This document shows positions 48,138 to 57,925 of a DNA stretch of 64,000 nucleotides, piece after piece. The stretch is taken from positions 186,001 through 250,000 of the forward strand of contig NZ_PUIA01000038.1 of assembly GCF_002967715.1 (NCBI RefSeq), in the 5' to 3' direction. A program made the translations under genes and the position numbers. How positions within the stretch are numbered: position 1 is the stretch's first letter; the number at the start of each line of letters is the position of its first letter. Below the pieces are notes generated by a model that was not told the origin of the DNA, searched no databases, and was given only the letters and a program-made list of their open reading frames with translations. This stretch comes from Blastopirellula marina (GTDB taxonomy: Bacteria > Planctomycetota > Planctomycetia > Pirellulales > Pirellulaceae).

Positions 48138-49928
48138 ATGTCCAATAACGTGAAGTACGCTACGAACTCGCCATCAAATTCTCGCTACTGGGAAATGGTC
48201 TCGCTGAGCCTTTTCCTTTTGGCCATCTTCTTGGGATGTGCCCAGGACAAAGGAGAGCAAGAGGTCGCTTCCGTCGACCCGAACGATGCTCCCTACGCGG
48301 AGAGTGCTGCTCCTGTTGATGACGCTCCTGCAGAGCCTGTACTGATCCCCCAGCAACCAAAGTTGGCACCCGATGTGGCTACGCCTCAGATGGTTCCCCA
48401 GAGCAGCCAGGGGGAATTCTATCCTGACGGATCGAAATCGGCTTCCCAGCCGCAATATGCTCCCAGAAGCTTTGCCCCTGAGGCCCCTGCCACGTCCCCC
48501 AATCTTCAACGGAGCTCTGCTCCGAAGATGAGCCAGTACTCGCAGCCTCAGGCGATGCCGATGGAAGTGCAGCAGCCACAGGCCATGGAAGCTCCGCAGG
48601 CCGAGCCCCGCATGATGCAGGCACCGGCCGAGATGCAACCCATGTCCGCCGAACCGCAGCCTGAAGCCGTTCAAGTAGAAGAAGCAATTGAAGAACCATT
48701 TGATGTCGTAGAAGTGTTTTACGGTACCGACCGGGCACCGATGGTTTGGCCCGGAGGCGTTTTACCTCACAAGTTCCATGCGTTGTTGCCAGCAATCACT
48801 TGCGTGATCCTTGGAATCGCGGTCGCCCTGCTGTTCACAAAGTTCAAGCAGTACATCATTGCGGGACTGACCATGGTGGTTGCCGCCAGCGGAGCGGTTG
48901 TCGTTGGGCAGGAAGGTTGGATTCAGTACCACAAGTACGACCGATTTCTCTCGAATGACTCGGTCGTTTACGGTAAAGAGCAAGGGGAACTGCAGTTGGG
49001 GACGTGTAAGGTCAGTATTCCCAAATCGCATCAGGCAGGACAGCTCGAATCTCCTTCGGTCGTTCATTGGGAATTCAAGGAGAAGCCTGAAGACCATGTC
49101 ATGTTGATGGAAGTGAAGTCGAAAGAGGAGCAAGAATTCTTCGACATGCTCAAGGTGCGCGTCGAAGAGTCGCCCGGTCGTGATCTCTTGATCTTCATTC
49201 ACGGCTACAACGTTACCTTCGAGGACGCGGCTCGGCGTACGGCCCAGATCACCCACGACTTGGACTTTAAAGGGGCCCCGGTCTTCTTTAGCTGGCCTTC
49301 GCAAGGGGAACTACTTGGGTACGTTACCGATCGAGGCAATTCGTTCTGGACTGCGTCGCATCTGAAGGAATTCCTGTTGAAAGTGCATCAGCATAGCGGT
49401 GCCCAGTCGGTGCATCTGATCGCCCATAGCATGGGGAACCGCGCGTTTGGTGCCGCCGTGGAATCGCTGGCACAGGACCTCGAGCAGAATCAAAAGATCT
49501 TCAACGAAGTCATTTTGGCCGCTCCGGATGTCGATGCACGTGTTTTTCAAGAGAAGATCGCGCCAAGCCTGACCGGCCTGGCCCAGCACGTGACGCTATA
49601 CGCTTCGCAAAACGACGTGGCCCTGATGGCCTCTCGCGCCGTCAACGGTTATCCCCGTGCCGGCGACGTCGGAGCGAATATCCTGATTCTTAACGGCATC
49701 GATACGATCGACGTGACGAAGATCGATACCAGTTTGATGGGGCATGCTTATTACGGCGACAACACGACCGTGATTAGTGATATTTACGCGTTGATGCAGA
49801 ATGCCCGCATGCCGATACAGCGTCAGTGGCTGCGAGATATCTCCAGCCCAGGCGGCATGTATTGGTACTTCGATCCGCAGTACAACAATTCGGTAACGCG
49901 AACGCCAGCCAGCCCTCCTCTGCGGTAG
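48138..49928 (+). CDS. Lipoprotein with DUF900 alpha/beta hydrolase domain
   Basis: 596 aa. The N-terminal signal has a lipobox LFLLAIFLGC (Cys about residue 35), so the protein is predicted to be lipid-anchored. Residues about 40-180 are a Pro/Gln/Glu-rich low-complexity linker. Two membrane segments (ITCVILGIAVALLF and AGLTMVVAASGAVVV) are followed by an alpha/beta hydrolase of the DUF900 type: FIHGYNVTFEDAARRTAQI (oxyanion-loop region), LIAHSMGNR (nucleophile Ser), AAPDVDARVF, and a late His in GHAYYGDN. The start is ATG 48138 (AAAGG upstream); 48117 is less likely. Substrate unknown. The mix of a lipobox and later membrane helices is unusual. Confidence 0.85.
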   Translation: MSNNVKYATNSPSNSRYWEMVSLSLFLLAIFLGCAQDKGEQEVASVDPNDAPYAESAAPVDDAPAEPVLIPQQPKLAPDVATPQMVPQSSQGEFYPDGSKSASQPQYAPRSFAPEAPATSPNLQRSSAPKMSQYSQPQAMPMEVQQPQAMEAPQAEPRMMQAPAEMQPMSAEPQPEAVQVEEAIEEPFDVVEVFYGTDRAPMVWPGGVLPHKFHALLPAITCVILGIAVALLFTKFKQYIIAGLTMVVAASGAVVVGQEGWIQYHKYDRFLSNDSVVYGKEQGELQLGTCKVSIPKSHQAGQLESPSVVHWEFKEKPEDHVMLMEVKSKEEQEFFDMLKVRVEESPGRDLLIFIHGYNVTFEDAARRTAQITHDLDFKGAPVFFSWPSQGELLGYVTDRGNSFWTASHLKEFLLKVHQHSGAQSVHLIAHSMGNRAFGAAVESLAQDLEQNQKIFNEVILAAPDVDARVFQEKIAPSLTGLAQHVTLYASQNDVALMASRAVNGYPRAGDVGANILILNGIDTIDVTKIDTSLMGHAYYGDNTTVISDIYALMQNARMPIQRQWLRDISSPGGMYWYFDPQYNNSVTRTPASPPLR

Positions 49929-50380
49929 TTGGCGGGGCAAAAGCAAGGGCCAGAAACGTAATGGGCAATACGCCTTTGGCCCTCACAGTGGCCGCCCCTG
50001 CGAGCAATTGGGCAGTTGCACCGTAGGAATTAGGGAAGTGTCCCTTCTGAGTTAAACGGGAAATCGATTACGTTCTTGCCACGTTCGACTTTACGAACGA
50101 TTGTCGACTTCTTGTTATATGCCGCGGGAAGTGGCTCTTTGACGACCGCATTGTCGTAGTCTGGCTATCGCGCCAGGACCATCTCTTCGTAGCGGGGATC
50201 GTCCGAACGGTCCTCAAAACCGGAGCAACCCGCATCTTCCGGTCAAGAGCTCGCAGCTTGTCTTGTTTTGGCCGTTGGCGAAGATAGTCGTAGTGACATG
50301 CCCGGTATACTATGAAATTCCCACTAGGCAGCGCGAGTCGCCAGGCAGCCCGAAAAACTTCATAACCCAAGCGGAAGTCA
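49929..50380. other. 452-base gap upstream of ftsH
   Basis: No supported gene; a minus-strand frame crosses the ftsH start and has low-complexity composition. A TATACT box at 50307-50312 lies about 70 bases upstream of the ftsH ATG, but no -35 element is at the right distance. Confidence 0.4.
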
Positions 50381-52444
50381 ATGGATAACAACGACGAATC
50401 TCCCAAACGGCGGGGCGATAAAGGAAGTTCCGGCAACTTGTGGTACATCTTGGTGGCCGGGGCCGTCGTGTTCCTGGTTGCGATGTATTTACTACAGTCG
50501 GGCTCCGAGGAACTCGCTCAGCCCGATCTGGAGAAGCTGATCGCTTCCGTCGACGATAAGCCTGCCGAAGGTGTCGAGCCGGGCGTAACCGTCAAGCGAA
50601 AAGACAGCGACGGCAAAGTTTCCAGTATCCGCTACTCAAATTTGCGAAATGTTGAAATCGGTCCCGGCTCGGTTATCGCCACCGTCGATCGGTACAACAT
50701 GGACAGTAAAGACCCGAGCAAGGCCAAGACCGACGGGCAGAAGATTGTGACTTACTTAGTCCGGAGCGAAAACGCCGCCGGCAAGATTCAATCGATGCTC
50801 GATCAGGCAGGCTTCACCGACTACAAGGCGACCGGGCCTCCTAACTTCTTTGAAATCTACGGCGGTCCGCTGCTGATGATTGGCCTGGGGATCGCGTTCT
50901 GCTACTTCATGATTCGCCGGATCGGCGGGACAGGCAGTGCGATCGCCTTCGGTCGCAGTCGCGGCAAGCTGCACATGCAAGACGACCTGAATATCAGCTT
51001 TGAAGATGTTGCCGGCATCGAAGAAGCGGTGGATGAAGTGAAGGAAATCGTCGACTTCCTCCGCTCGCCAGAGAAGTATCAGGAACTCGGCGGCCGCATT
51101 CCGAAAGGGGTACTGCTGGTTGGCCCTCCTGGAACAGGTAAAACGCTGCTGGCCAAGGCCATCGCCGGCGAGGCTGGCGTCTCGTTCTTCAGCATGAGTG
51201 GTAGCGACTTTGTAGAAATGTTTGTCGGCGTGGGTGCGGCCCGCGTACGTGATCTGTTCCAGCAAGCCGCCGCGAAAAGCCCCTGCATCATCTTCATCGA
51301 CGAGCTCGACGCCCTGGGGAAGGCCCGCGGCGGCGGTATTGTGGGTGGACATGACGAACGCGAGCAAACGCTCAACGCATTGCTGGTCGAGATGGATGGT
51401 TTCGAGGCCAATGCCGGAATCATCATCATCGCCGCGACCAATCGTCCGGAAATGCTCGACCCTGCCCTGCTCCGCCCTGGTCGTTTCGATCGCCAGGTGT
51501 TGGTCGATCGACCCGATGCAGGCGGTCGCGAAGATATCCTCCGAGTTCATGTTCGCAGCGTGAAGCTCGATGATACGGTCAACCTGAAAAGCGTTGCCGC
51601 GATTACGACCGGCTTTTCCGGTGCGGACCTGGCCAACCTGGTCAACGAGGCTGCCCTGCTGGCGGCTCGTAAAGGGAAAGCGGCCGTTGGGATGGAAGAG
51701 TTCGACGAAGGGGTCGAACGCGTCACGGCGGGTCTCGAAAAGAAGCAACGTGTGATGCACGAAGACGAAAAGCTTCGTGTCGCCTATCACGAAAGCGGTC
51801 ACGCCCTGGTGGCGTACTGTCTGCCTAATACCGATCCTGTGCACAAGGTTTCGATCATTCCTCGCGGCCTGGCGGCCTTGGGTTACACGATGCAGCGTCC
51901 AACGGAAGACCGCTTCCTGATGACGCAAAGTGAATTGGAAAGCCGCATTCAGGTGCTGCTGGCCGGAACGCTGGCCGAGGAAATGATCTACCAAGAGATC
52001 TCGACTGGTGCCCAGAACGACCTGGAACGAGCCACTGAGATCGCCCGCAGCATGGTAACCGACTACGGCATGAGCCGCTTAGGCAGGGTCAATTTCCGCG
52101 CCAGCGGTCGTTCGGCCTTCATTCCTGAGCAGTCGGAAGAGCGAGCCCGGTCGCACAGCGAAGAAACCTATCGCGAGATCGACCTGGAAATCAAACGCAT
52201 CATCGACGAACTGCTCAAACGCACTAAAGAGATGATGGAAGACCGTCGCTCCGCGCTGGTTGCCCTGACGGAACGTTTGATGGAACTCGAAGTGGTTGAT
52301 GCCGAAGAGTTGAAACGCGTGATCGAAGAAACCTCCGACGGCCCACGCATTGTGCCAGGTACCGAAGTCAAGCGGCACGGTACGCCGAAAGAGATCAACT
52401 CCGACGACATTCCACCAGCAGGTGCGGTCGATCAAGGAACCTAA
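50381..52444 (+). CDS. ftsH: ATP-dependent zinc metalloprotease FtsH
   Basis: Membrane-bound AAA+ protease that degrades misfolded membrane proteins and short-lived regulators. It has membrane segments at about residues 20-39 and 163-183 around a periplasmic domain. Walker A GPPGTGKT is at 248-255, with Walker [12 protein letters not shown] and the SRH region [24 protein letters not shown] at 470-474 gives the zinc ligands. At 687 aa it is of usual length. An acidic C-terminal tail follows. It is monocistronic with its own terminator just after the stop. Confidence 0.97.
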   Translation: MDNNDESPKRRGDKGSSGNLWYILVAGAVVFLVAMYLLQSGSEELAQPDLEKLIASVDDKPAEGVEPGVTVKRKDSDGKVSSIRYSNLRNVEIGPGSVIATVDRYNMDSKDPSKAKTDGQKIVTYLVRSENAAGKIQSMLDQAGFTDYKATGPPNFFEIYGGPLLMIGLGIAFCYFMIRRIGGTGSAIAFGRSRGKLHMQDDLNISFEDVAGIEEAVDEVKEIVDFLRSPEKYQELGGRIPKGVLLVGPPGTGKTLLAKAIAGEAGVSFFSMSGSDFVEMFVGVGAARVRDLFQQAAAKSPCIIFIDELDALGKARGGGIVGGHDEREQTLNALLVEMDGFEANAGIIIIAATNRPEMLDPALLRPGRFDRQVLVDRPDAGGREDILRVHVRSVKLDDTVNLKSVAAITTGFSGADLANLVNEAALLAARKGKAAVGMEEFDEGVERVTAGLEKKQRVMHEDEKLRVAYHESGHALVAYCLPNTDPVHKVSIIPRGLAALGYTMQRPTEDRFLMTQSELESRIQVLLAGTLAEEMIYQEISTGAQNDLERATEIARSMVTDYGMSRLGRVNFRASGRSAFIPEQSEERARSHSEETYREIDLEIKRIIDELLKRTKEMMEDRRSALVALTERLMELEVVDAEELKRVIEETSDGPRIVPGTEVKRHGTPKEINSDDIPPAGAVDQGT

Positions 52445-52474
52445 CAAACGTTGGTTCAAAAGAAGTGATCAAAA

Positions 52475-52510
52475 GAAAAAGCCAAGGCAGTAGTCCTTGG
52501 CTTTTTCTTT
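52475..52510 (+). terminator. Rho-independent terminator of ftsH
   Basis: 12-bp arms AAAAAGCCAAGG / CCTTGGCTTTTT with a 7-base loop, followed by CTTT, 31 bases after the ftsH stop. It is strong and unambiguous. Confidence 0.95.
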
Positions 52511-52585
52511 GTGTATGGTCAGACCCAGCGATTGTTTTCTTATCGACATTGTTCTTGTTTTGTCGCAAGTTCTCGGAGGTATGCC

Positions 52586-53080
52586 ATGTGGAGGGTGTTT
52601 GGAGCCGTTGCGACTATATTCTTCGGAGCGGCAGTTACCTATTGGCAGATGAATCCTGGACCAACTCCCCCCTACGATACTTGGTCCATTTCAGACGAAG
52701 AAGCGCTGGACGTTGCAGAGGCAATACTGCGATATCAGATCGAGAACGAGGTTTCAGGACGTAAGGCCAAAAGGGGGCAGTGGCTGTTTATGGTCTTCGG
52801 TGACGTACCCTCGGCCGAGTTTACTGCCCGGTTCCACGAATTTCCGCAAGTCATTAAATCGTATAGCGAAGTCGATCCGGGTGGTGATACCGTTATCTTC
52901 ATGGTCAAGTCGGCCAAACGATTTGACGATACGACGATCCTGGCAATCGGCAAAGTCTATGGTGGGAATGACTCGCAGGATAAACCACTTATTGGCTTAG
53001 CTGGAGATGAAGATCTAAATGGATACCGAGTCGAACAGAATGATGGAGTCTGGGAAGTTGCCGCGGTGATAAGCAGTTAG
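52586..53080 (+). CDS. Unknown small membrane-anchored protein
   Basis: 164 aa, not recognised. ATG 52586 has GGAGG 7 bases upstream; an earlier in-frame start at 52511 would be only one base past the ftsH terminator and is rejected. An N-terminal hydrophobic segment (VFGAVATIFFGAAVTYW) looks like a signal anchor. The remainder is a small alpha/beta domain (LFMVFGDVPSAEFTARF, TTILAIGKVYGG). It ends 8 bases before the stop of the receiver-domain gene on the other strand. Confidence 0.72.
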   Translation: MWRVFGAVATIFFGAAVTYWQMNPGPTPPYDTWSISDEEALDVAEAILRYQIENEVSGRKAKRGQWLFMVFGDVPSAEFTARFHEFPQVIKSYSEVDPGGDTVIFMVKSAKRFDDTTILAIGKVYGGNDSQDKPLIGLAGDEDLNGYRVEQNDGVWEVAAVISS

Positions 53081-53088
53081 CTGGTGAC

Positions 53089-53490
53089 TTACCGCCCTGC
53101 TTCGTACCAGGGGTAATGACTGGCCATCGCATCTTTCACCACGCCGGTCACAATCTGGATGCTCACCGGCTTCTCGAGCAAGGAGAAAACCTCCACGCTT
53201 TCGGCCTGGGTGGCGATTGTCTGGTCGAGGCCGCCGGTCAGAAGAATGTATGGGATGTTGATTCCCAGGCTGCGACAGGCCGTAATCGATTCGAGACCCG
53301 TTCGCTCAGGCATATGGAAATCGAATAGCGCGACGTGAACCGTAGTTCCCTGGGCTACGTGAATTGCCTCGTCACCGTTAGCTGCCAGGATTGGCTCAAA
53401 CCCACGACGCGCAAACACCTCGGCCATCGTCTCGCGGAAGGCGCGATCGTCGTCGGTGATCAGCATGATGGGATGTTCAGAATTTCGCAT
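53089..53490 (-). CDS. Stand-alone response-regulator receiver domain
   Basis: 133 aa consisting of one receiver domain: acidic pair D13/D14 (ITDDD), phosphoacceptor D57 (LFDFHMP), T85 (LLTGG) and K107 (EKP). No output domain, so it would act as a phosphorelay or protein-binding module. No histidine kinase is nearby. It converges with the unknown gene at 52586. The start is the ATG at 53490, with poor SD. Confidence 0.88.
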   Translation of the reverse strand: MRNSEHPIMLITDDDRAFRETMAEVFARRGFEPILAANGDEAIHVAQGTTVHVALFDFHMPERTGLESITACRSLGINIPYILLTGGLDQTIATQAESVEVFSLLEKPVSIQIVTGVVKDAMASHYPWYEAGR

Positions 53491-53955
53491 GGCTCAAAAT
53501 CGCGACACACGCGTAACGTGTTGGCAGGACAAAAGCTTCGACGCATCAACATGCAAATGTAGTTCCCATTTTTTGCCATAAAGCCTGACAGGTGCAATAC
53601 CGATCGATCGGATGCGGTAAATACGAGAGAAATCGGGTTTTTCAGGCCGTTTTCGTGTTCTTCAGATGAAGGTTTCCTGCCTGTCCCCTGCCAATATGAC
53701 ATGAACTTCAAAGAAAGTTGCCCACTTTATCAGCAATGTTGATGGTAATTGCGATTTTCGGTCACTTAATGCAGGGGTACTTATAACTAAGTCGTGATTC
53801 CGCTATAACTTGTGACATGCGAGCGGCCCCTTTCGATGGATGGTCGGAGTAGCGGCCGAAGGGCGCTGATTGCGTCAAAAAGCGATCTGAAGACAACACT
53901 TGTAAGCGAGATTTTGCCCCTACCAGCACGATCTCGATTTCGGAAAGGGTCTGTG
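53491..53955. other. 465-base gap upstream of sdhC
   Basis: No supported gene. It includes TATAAC boxes near 53782 and 53804 (ACTTATAACT and GCTATAACTT), the most likely place for the sdh promoter, but the -35 elements are not clear. The 5' extension of the sdhC frame (from GTG 53812) runs through this gap and is not counted as coding. Confidence 0.4.
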
Positions 53956-54801
53956 GTGAGCTCGGCACCTAGTTTTTTACAACGCAACGAGTTCCTGTTG
54001 CGTCGCCTGCATTCTTTAACCGGCCTGATTCCTATCGGAGCCTACATGGTGGTTCACCTTTCGGTGAATGCCAGTGTGTTCGGCTCGCCGCGATTGTTTC
54101 AGCGGTTGGTGTTCCACATTCACTCTCTGGGGCCACTGCTGCCACTGGTCGAATGGGCACTCATCTTTCTGCCGATCATATTCCACGCCGTGTACGGTTT
54201 GATCATCACGAAAGATGGCAATCCCAACACGCAAAGCTACCCCTATAACAGCAACTTCCGCTACACGATGCAGCGGGCAACAGGGCTGATTGCATTCCTG
54301 TTTATTGCCTGGCACGTGTTCCATATGCATGGCTGGATTCACGCCGAATTCTGGGTGAACAACATTGCTCATCCGCTGTTTGGTGCCCAGTTCTCGCCGT
54401 ACAACGCGGCAAGTAGCGGTGCTGAGGCGATGCAGGCCTCGATCATCGTGCCAATCCTGTACGCCATCGGCGTGTTGGCGGCTACGTTCCACTTCACCAA
54501 TGGCCTGTTCACGTTTGGCATTACCTGGGGCCTTTGGATCAGTGCCAAAGCTCAAGAGAAAGCCAAGATGGCGGCTAACGTGCTGTTCGTGCTGTTGGCC
54601 GTCGTCGGTATGACTTCCATTGTTGGGCTGTACTCGATGAGCCAAGAGAAGATCGCGGAAGTCCGAGTCGAAGAAGACAAGGCTTACGAACTGCTGGTCG
54701 AAACAGGCGACGTTATGCCCAGCGATCACAAGCATTCCAAAGAGTCGAAATACTACCACGCGGAAGAAGACGACGCCGCCCAGGCCGAGTCGAAGCGTTA
54801 A
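53956..54801 (+). CDS. sdhC: Succinate dehydrogenase cytochrome b558 subunit
   Basis: Membrane subunit with five helices that binds heme and quinone, of the single-subunit type found with menaquinone. FLQRNEFLLRRLHSLTGLIPIG and the helix with WHVFHMHGW carry the conserved His and Arg residues. The start chosen is GTG 53956, with GGAAAGGG 6 bases upstream. An upstream GTG at 53812 would add 48 hydrophilic residues without family support. Length is 281 aa; the C-terminal 60 residues are charged and His-rich, beyond the usual size. sdhA begins 79 bases after. Confidence 0.93.
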   Translation: MSSAPSFLQRNEFLLRRLHSLTGLIPIGAYMVVHLSVNASVFGSPRLFQRLVFHIHSLGPLLPLVEWALIFLPIIFHAVYGLIITKDGNPNTQSYPYNSNFRYTMQRATGLIAFLFIAWHVFHMHGWIHAEFWVNNIAHPLFGAQFSPYNAASSGAEAMQASIIVPILYAIGVLAATFHFTNGLFTFGITWGLWISAKAQEKAKMAANVLFVLLAVVGMTSIVGLYSMSQEKIAEVRVEEDKAYELLVETGDVMPSDHKHSKESKYYHAEEDDAAQAESKR

Positions 54802-54880
54802 AGCCACGCGACTCCTTTCGGGTAAGCCGTTAGGGGGTAACGCCGCCAATTGAAAACCCAAGAGCCAAAGGTGGACGGGA

Positions 54881-56860
54881 ATGGCAGAGAAGCGAGTTCT
54901 AGTTGTCGGTGGTGGTTTGGCCGGTCTGGCTGCCACCATGAAGCTGGCCGAATTGGGCATCAAGGTCGACTTGATGAGCCTTACGCCGGTCAAACGCTCG
55001 CACAGTGTGTGTGCTCAGGGGGGCATCAACAGCGTCAACGATGCCACGCGCCAACTGGGTGACGACGAATACAAGCACTTCGACGATACCGTCTACGGTG
55101 GTGACTTCCTCAACCACCAGCCGCCGGTTTACGAGATGGCCATGTGGGCCCCGAAGGTGATCGACCTGATGGATCGCCTGGGCGTTCCGTTCAATCGAAC
55201 GACCGAAGGTTTCATCGATCGTCGTCGTTTCGGCGGTACACTCTACAAGCGAACGGCCTTTGCCGGTGCAACCACCGGCCAGCAGCTGCTTTACGCGCTC
55301 GACGAACAGGTTCGCCGCTGGGAAGTGGAAGGCCTGGTCAAGAAGTACGAGATGTGGGACTTCCTGGGCCCGGTTCTCAACGACGATGGTAAGTGCGTCG
55401 GGGCGGTCGCTCAAGATCTCTACAGCATGGAGATTCGCTCGTTCAAGGCCGACGCCGTCGTCGTCGCCACGGGTGGCTGCGGTTTGATCTACGGCCGCAG
55501 CACAATGAGCATGACCTGTAACGGTTCGGCGGCTAGCCGCTGTGTTCAGGCGGGGGCCAAGTACGGCAACGGCGAATGCATCCAGGTCCATCCGACCGCC
55601 ATTCCAGGTGCCGATAAGCTACGTCTGATGAGCGAATCGGCTCGTGGTGAAGGGGGACGCGTTTGGGTTCCTCGTACGCCTCACGACCCGCGTGCTCCGA
55701 AGGACATTCCTGAATCGGAACGTTACTACTTCCTGGAAGAACGCTATCCGGAATACGGTAACCTGGTTCCTCGCGACATCGCCACGCGCGAGATCTTCGA
55801 CGTCTGCGTGAACGGTGGACTCAGTGTCGAAACCGATCGCCAATGCGTTTACCTAGACCTGACGCATATCGAAGCAAGCGAACTCAATCGTAAGCTGGGG
55901 GGGATTCTCGATATCTACCGCAAGTTCCAAGGTGTCGATCCGTGCTACACGCCGATGCGTATTTTCCCGGCGGTTCACTACAGCATGGGTGGCTTGTGGA
56001 CCGATTACGCGAAGAAGGAAAGTGGCGGTTTGGTTGCCGGTTCGCCGATCAATCAACAGACGAACATTCCGAACCTGTACGCCATCGGCGAAGTCGATTA
56101 CCACTACCACGGTGCCAACCGTCTGGGTGCGAACTCGCTGTTGTCCTGCATCTTCTCGGGGCTGTTCTTGGCACCTGGTCTGGAAACCTTGCTCGGCAGC
56201 ATGGGCCCAGGCACCTCAGCCGCCGATCAGCCAGCTTCACTGTACGAAGCCGCCGTGAAGAAGCACCAGGATCGCCACAACACGTTGCTCAAGCAGAAGG
56301 GGAGCGAAAACCCTTACCTGATTCACCAGGAACTGGGCAACCTGATGACCAACATCGCCACGGTCGTGCGACAGAACTCGCAACTCAAAGAGGGTATCGG
56401 CAAGCTGGCCGACCTGAAGGAGCGAGCTTGGAAGTGTGCCCTGAGCGACACCGGCAACTGGTCGAACCAGAACGTGTTGTTCACCAAGGCCCTGCAGGAT
56501 ATGTTCCCGATCGCCGAAGCGATCCTCAAAGGAGCATTGCAGCGTGACGAATGCCGTGGCGCTCACTACAAACCTGAGTTTGAACTACCTGGCCTCACCG
56601 CGACCGATCCTGCCGAGCACCGCCGTCAGGCCGAACAGTGGTGCGACAAGTTTGAAGCGAACATCGAAAAGTTCCTCAAGAGCACCATCGCTACCTACGA
56701 TGGGAAAGACGTCACCATTTCGTACGAGGATGTCGATACCAGCATCGAGCCGCCGCGGCCTCGCCTGTATGGCCTCGTCGGAGCGGAACAGATCAGTGAA
56801 GTTTGGAAGGAACGGAAAGCTCAGAAGAAAGCAGCCGCCCAGGCCGCTGCCGCCAACTAG
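54881..56860 (+). CDS. sdhA: Succinate dehydrogenase flavoprotein subunit
   Basis: Catalytic flavoprotein of succinate dehydrogenase (659 aa), facing the cytosol. FAD-binding VVGGGLAGLAA is at 8-18 and the covalent-FAD His is expected at H41 (RSHSVCAQGGIN). HPTAIPGADKLRLMSESARGEGG covers the substrate site. The rest aligns with the non-E. coli, b558-type SdhA. Its C-terminal Lys/Ala tail (KAQKKAAAQAAAAN) is not essential. 83 bases separate it from sdhB. Confidence 0.97.
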   Translation: MAEKRVLVVGGGLAGLAATMKLAELGIKVDLMSLTPVKRSHSVCAQGGINSVNDATRQLGDDEYKHFDDTVYGGDFLNHQPPVYEMAMWAPKVIDLMDRLGVPFNRTTEGFIDRRRFGGTLYKRTAFAGATTGQQLLYALDEQVRRWEVEGLVKKYEMWDFLGPVLNDDGKCVGAVAQDLYSMEIRSFKADAVVVATGGCGLIYGRSTMSMTCNGSAASRCVQAGAKYGNGECIQVHPTAIPGADKLRLMSESARGEGGRVWVPRTPHDPRAPKDIPESERYYFLEERYPEYGNLVPRDIATREIFDVCVNGGLSVETDRQCVYLDLTHIEASELNRKLGGILDIYRKFQGVDPCYTPMRIFPAVHYSMGGLWTDYAKKESGGLVAGSPINQQTNIPNLYAIGEVDYHYHGANRLGANSLLSCIFSGLFLAPGLETLLGSMGPGTSAADQPASLYEAAVKKHQDRHNTLLKQKGSENPYLIHQELGNLMTNIATVVRQNSQLKEGIGKLADLKERAWKCALSDTGNWSNQNVLFTKALQDMFPIAEAILKGALQRDECRGAHYKPEFELPGLTATDPAEHRRQAEQWCDKFEANIEKFLKSTIATYDGKDVTISYEDVDTSIEPPRPRLYGLVGAEQISEVWKERKAQKKAAAQAAAAN

Positions 56861-56943
56861 CTTCCCCCTTCGGATGTGTAAGAGATTGCCTGACTTCGGC
56901 CAGGCGTACGGCACAGAAAACGAGAACCTGAAAAGCTAAGAAT

Positions 56944-57801
56944 ATGATTGCCCATTCGCAAAATAAGCCCAAAACGTTCTACGTGAAAGTCCTTCGCCAG
57001 GATGGACCGGGGAAACCAAGCTATTGGCAGCGGTTCGAGCTCGATTACGAAGCGGAGCTGAATGTCATCAGCGTGCTGCAGAAGATCGCCGCCAAGGCGA
57101 AGACTTCCAACGGCGAGAAGACCACGCCCGTTTGCTGGGATTGCGGCTGCTTGGAAGAAGTTTGCGGTGCTTGCACGATGGTAATCAACGGCAAGGTTCG
57201 CCAGTCGTGCTCGTGCCTGGTCGATAAGCTGCTGGAAGATAGCAACGAAATCGAATTGCGTCCGATGACCAAGTTCCCGGTTGTGCGTGACTTGTTCGTC
57301 GACCGCAGCCGCATGTTCAATGCCCTGAAGAAGGTCAAAGGTTGGATTCCTGCCGACGGCTACTACGACCTGGGCCCCGGCCCGAAGCAGTCGCGTGCCA
57401 ACCAGGAAATGGCCTACCCGCTGAGCGAATGCATGACCTGCGGTTGCTGCGTGGAAGCTTGCCCACAGTACTCCAAGATCGAACTGCTGCCTCATTCCGG
57501 CGAGTCGAGCGGCGACTTCGAGCAACGTAAGCTCGATGCCTACAGCCACGGGTTTGTTGGCCCCGCTGCGATCAGCCAGGTAGTGCTATTCAACCTGCAC
57601 CCGACCGGCAAGATGATGGCCAGCGAACGCCTTGATGCGTTGACCGAAGAAGGGGGCATCCAGATTTGCGGTAACGCTCAGAACTGCGTGGCTGTCTGTC
57701 CGAAGAAGATCCCACTGACGATGAGCATCGGCAAGATCGGACGCGACACGACGTTCAACACGCTCCGCAAGTGGTTTGATCGTCCCGCCAGCAAGCACTA
57801 A
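56944..57801 (+). CDS. sdhB: Succinate dehydrogenase iron-sulfur subunit
   Basis: Electron-transfer subunit with three Fe-S clusters. The [2Fe-2S] Cys set is C69-x4-C74-x2-C77-x11-C89. The [4Fe-4S]/[3Fe-4S] sets come from CMTCGCCVEACP (C163, C166, C169, C173) and CGNAQNCVAVCP (C232, C238, C242). Length 285 aa is slightly longer than the usual 240-260. It ends the sdhCAB operon; a repeat of the GC-rich intergenic family begins 14 bases after the stop. Confidence 0.97.
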   Translation: MIAHSQNKPKTFYVKVLRQDGPGKPSYWQRFELDYEAELNVISVLQKIAAKAKTSNGEKTTPVCWDCGCLEEVCGACTMVINGKVRQSCSCLVDKLLEDSNEIELRPMTKFPVVRDLFVDRSRMFNALKKVKGWIPADGYYDLGPGPKQSRANQEMAYPLSECMTCGCCVEACPQYSKIELLPHSGESSGDFEQRKLDAYSHGFVGPAAISQVVLFNLHPTGKMMASERLDALTEEGGIQICGNAQNCVAVCPKKIPLTMSIGKIGRDTTFNTLRKWFDRPASKH

Positions 57802-57814
57802 GGGAATTCTGCCG

Positions 57815-57905
57815 GTCCCCTCGCCGCTACGGGGAGAGGGCTAGGGTGAGGGGGCGAAGAGCGTGCCCGGTTCCCATCTCTCACCTTTGGGAAGCAAGAG
57901 GGGAC
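57815..57905. repeat. Intergenic GC-rich repeat, copy 1
   Basis: 91 bases with outer arms GTCCCCTC / GAGGGGAC and the core GGGGAGAGGGCTAGGGTGAG. It resembles the copy at 60782 in the same orientation. It lies between sdhB and the SDR gene. Confidence 0.75.
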
Positions 57906-57925
57906 GGGACACGAGACCGCCGCGC

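Noticed and set aside
50068-50448. Minus-strand 126-codon frame before ftsH
   Set aside because: Overlaps the ftsH start, Arg/Ser/Thr-rich composition, no SD.
50756-51994. 412-codon open frame opposite ftsH
   Set aside because: Antisense to ftsH and not protein-like.
53812-53955. N-terminal extension of sdhC
   Set aside because: 48 hydrophilic residues before the first family-like segment; the GTG at 53956 has a much better SD.
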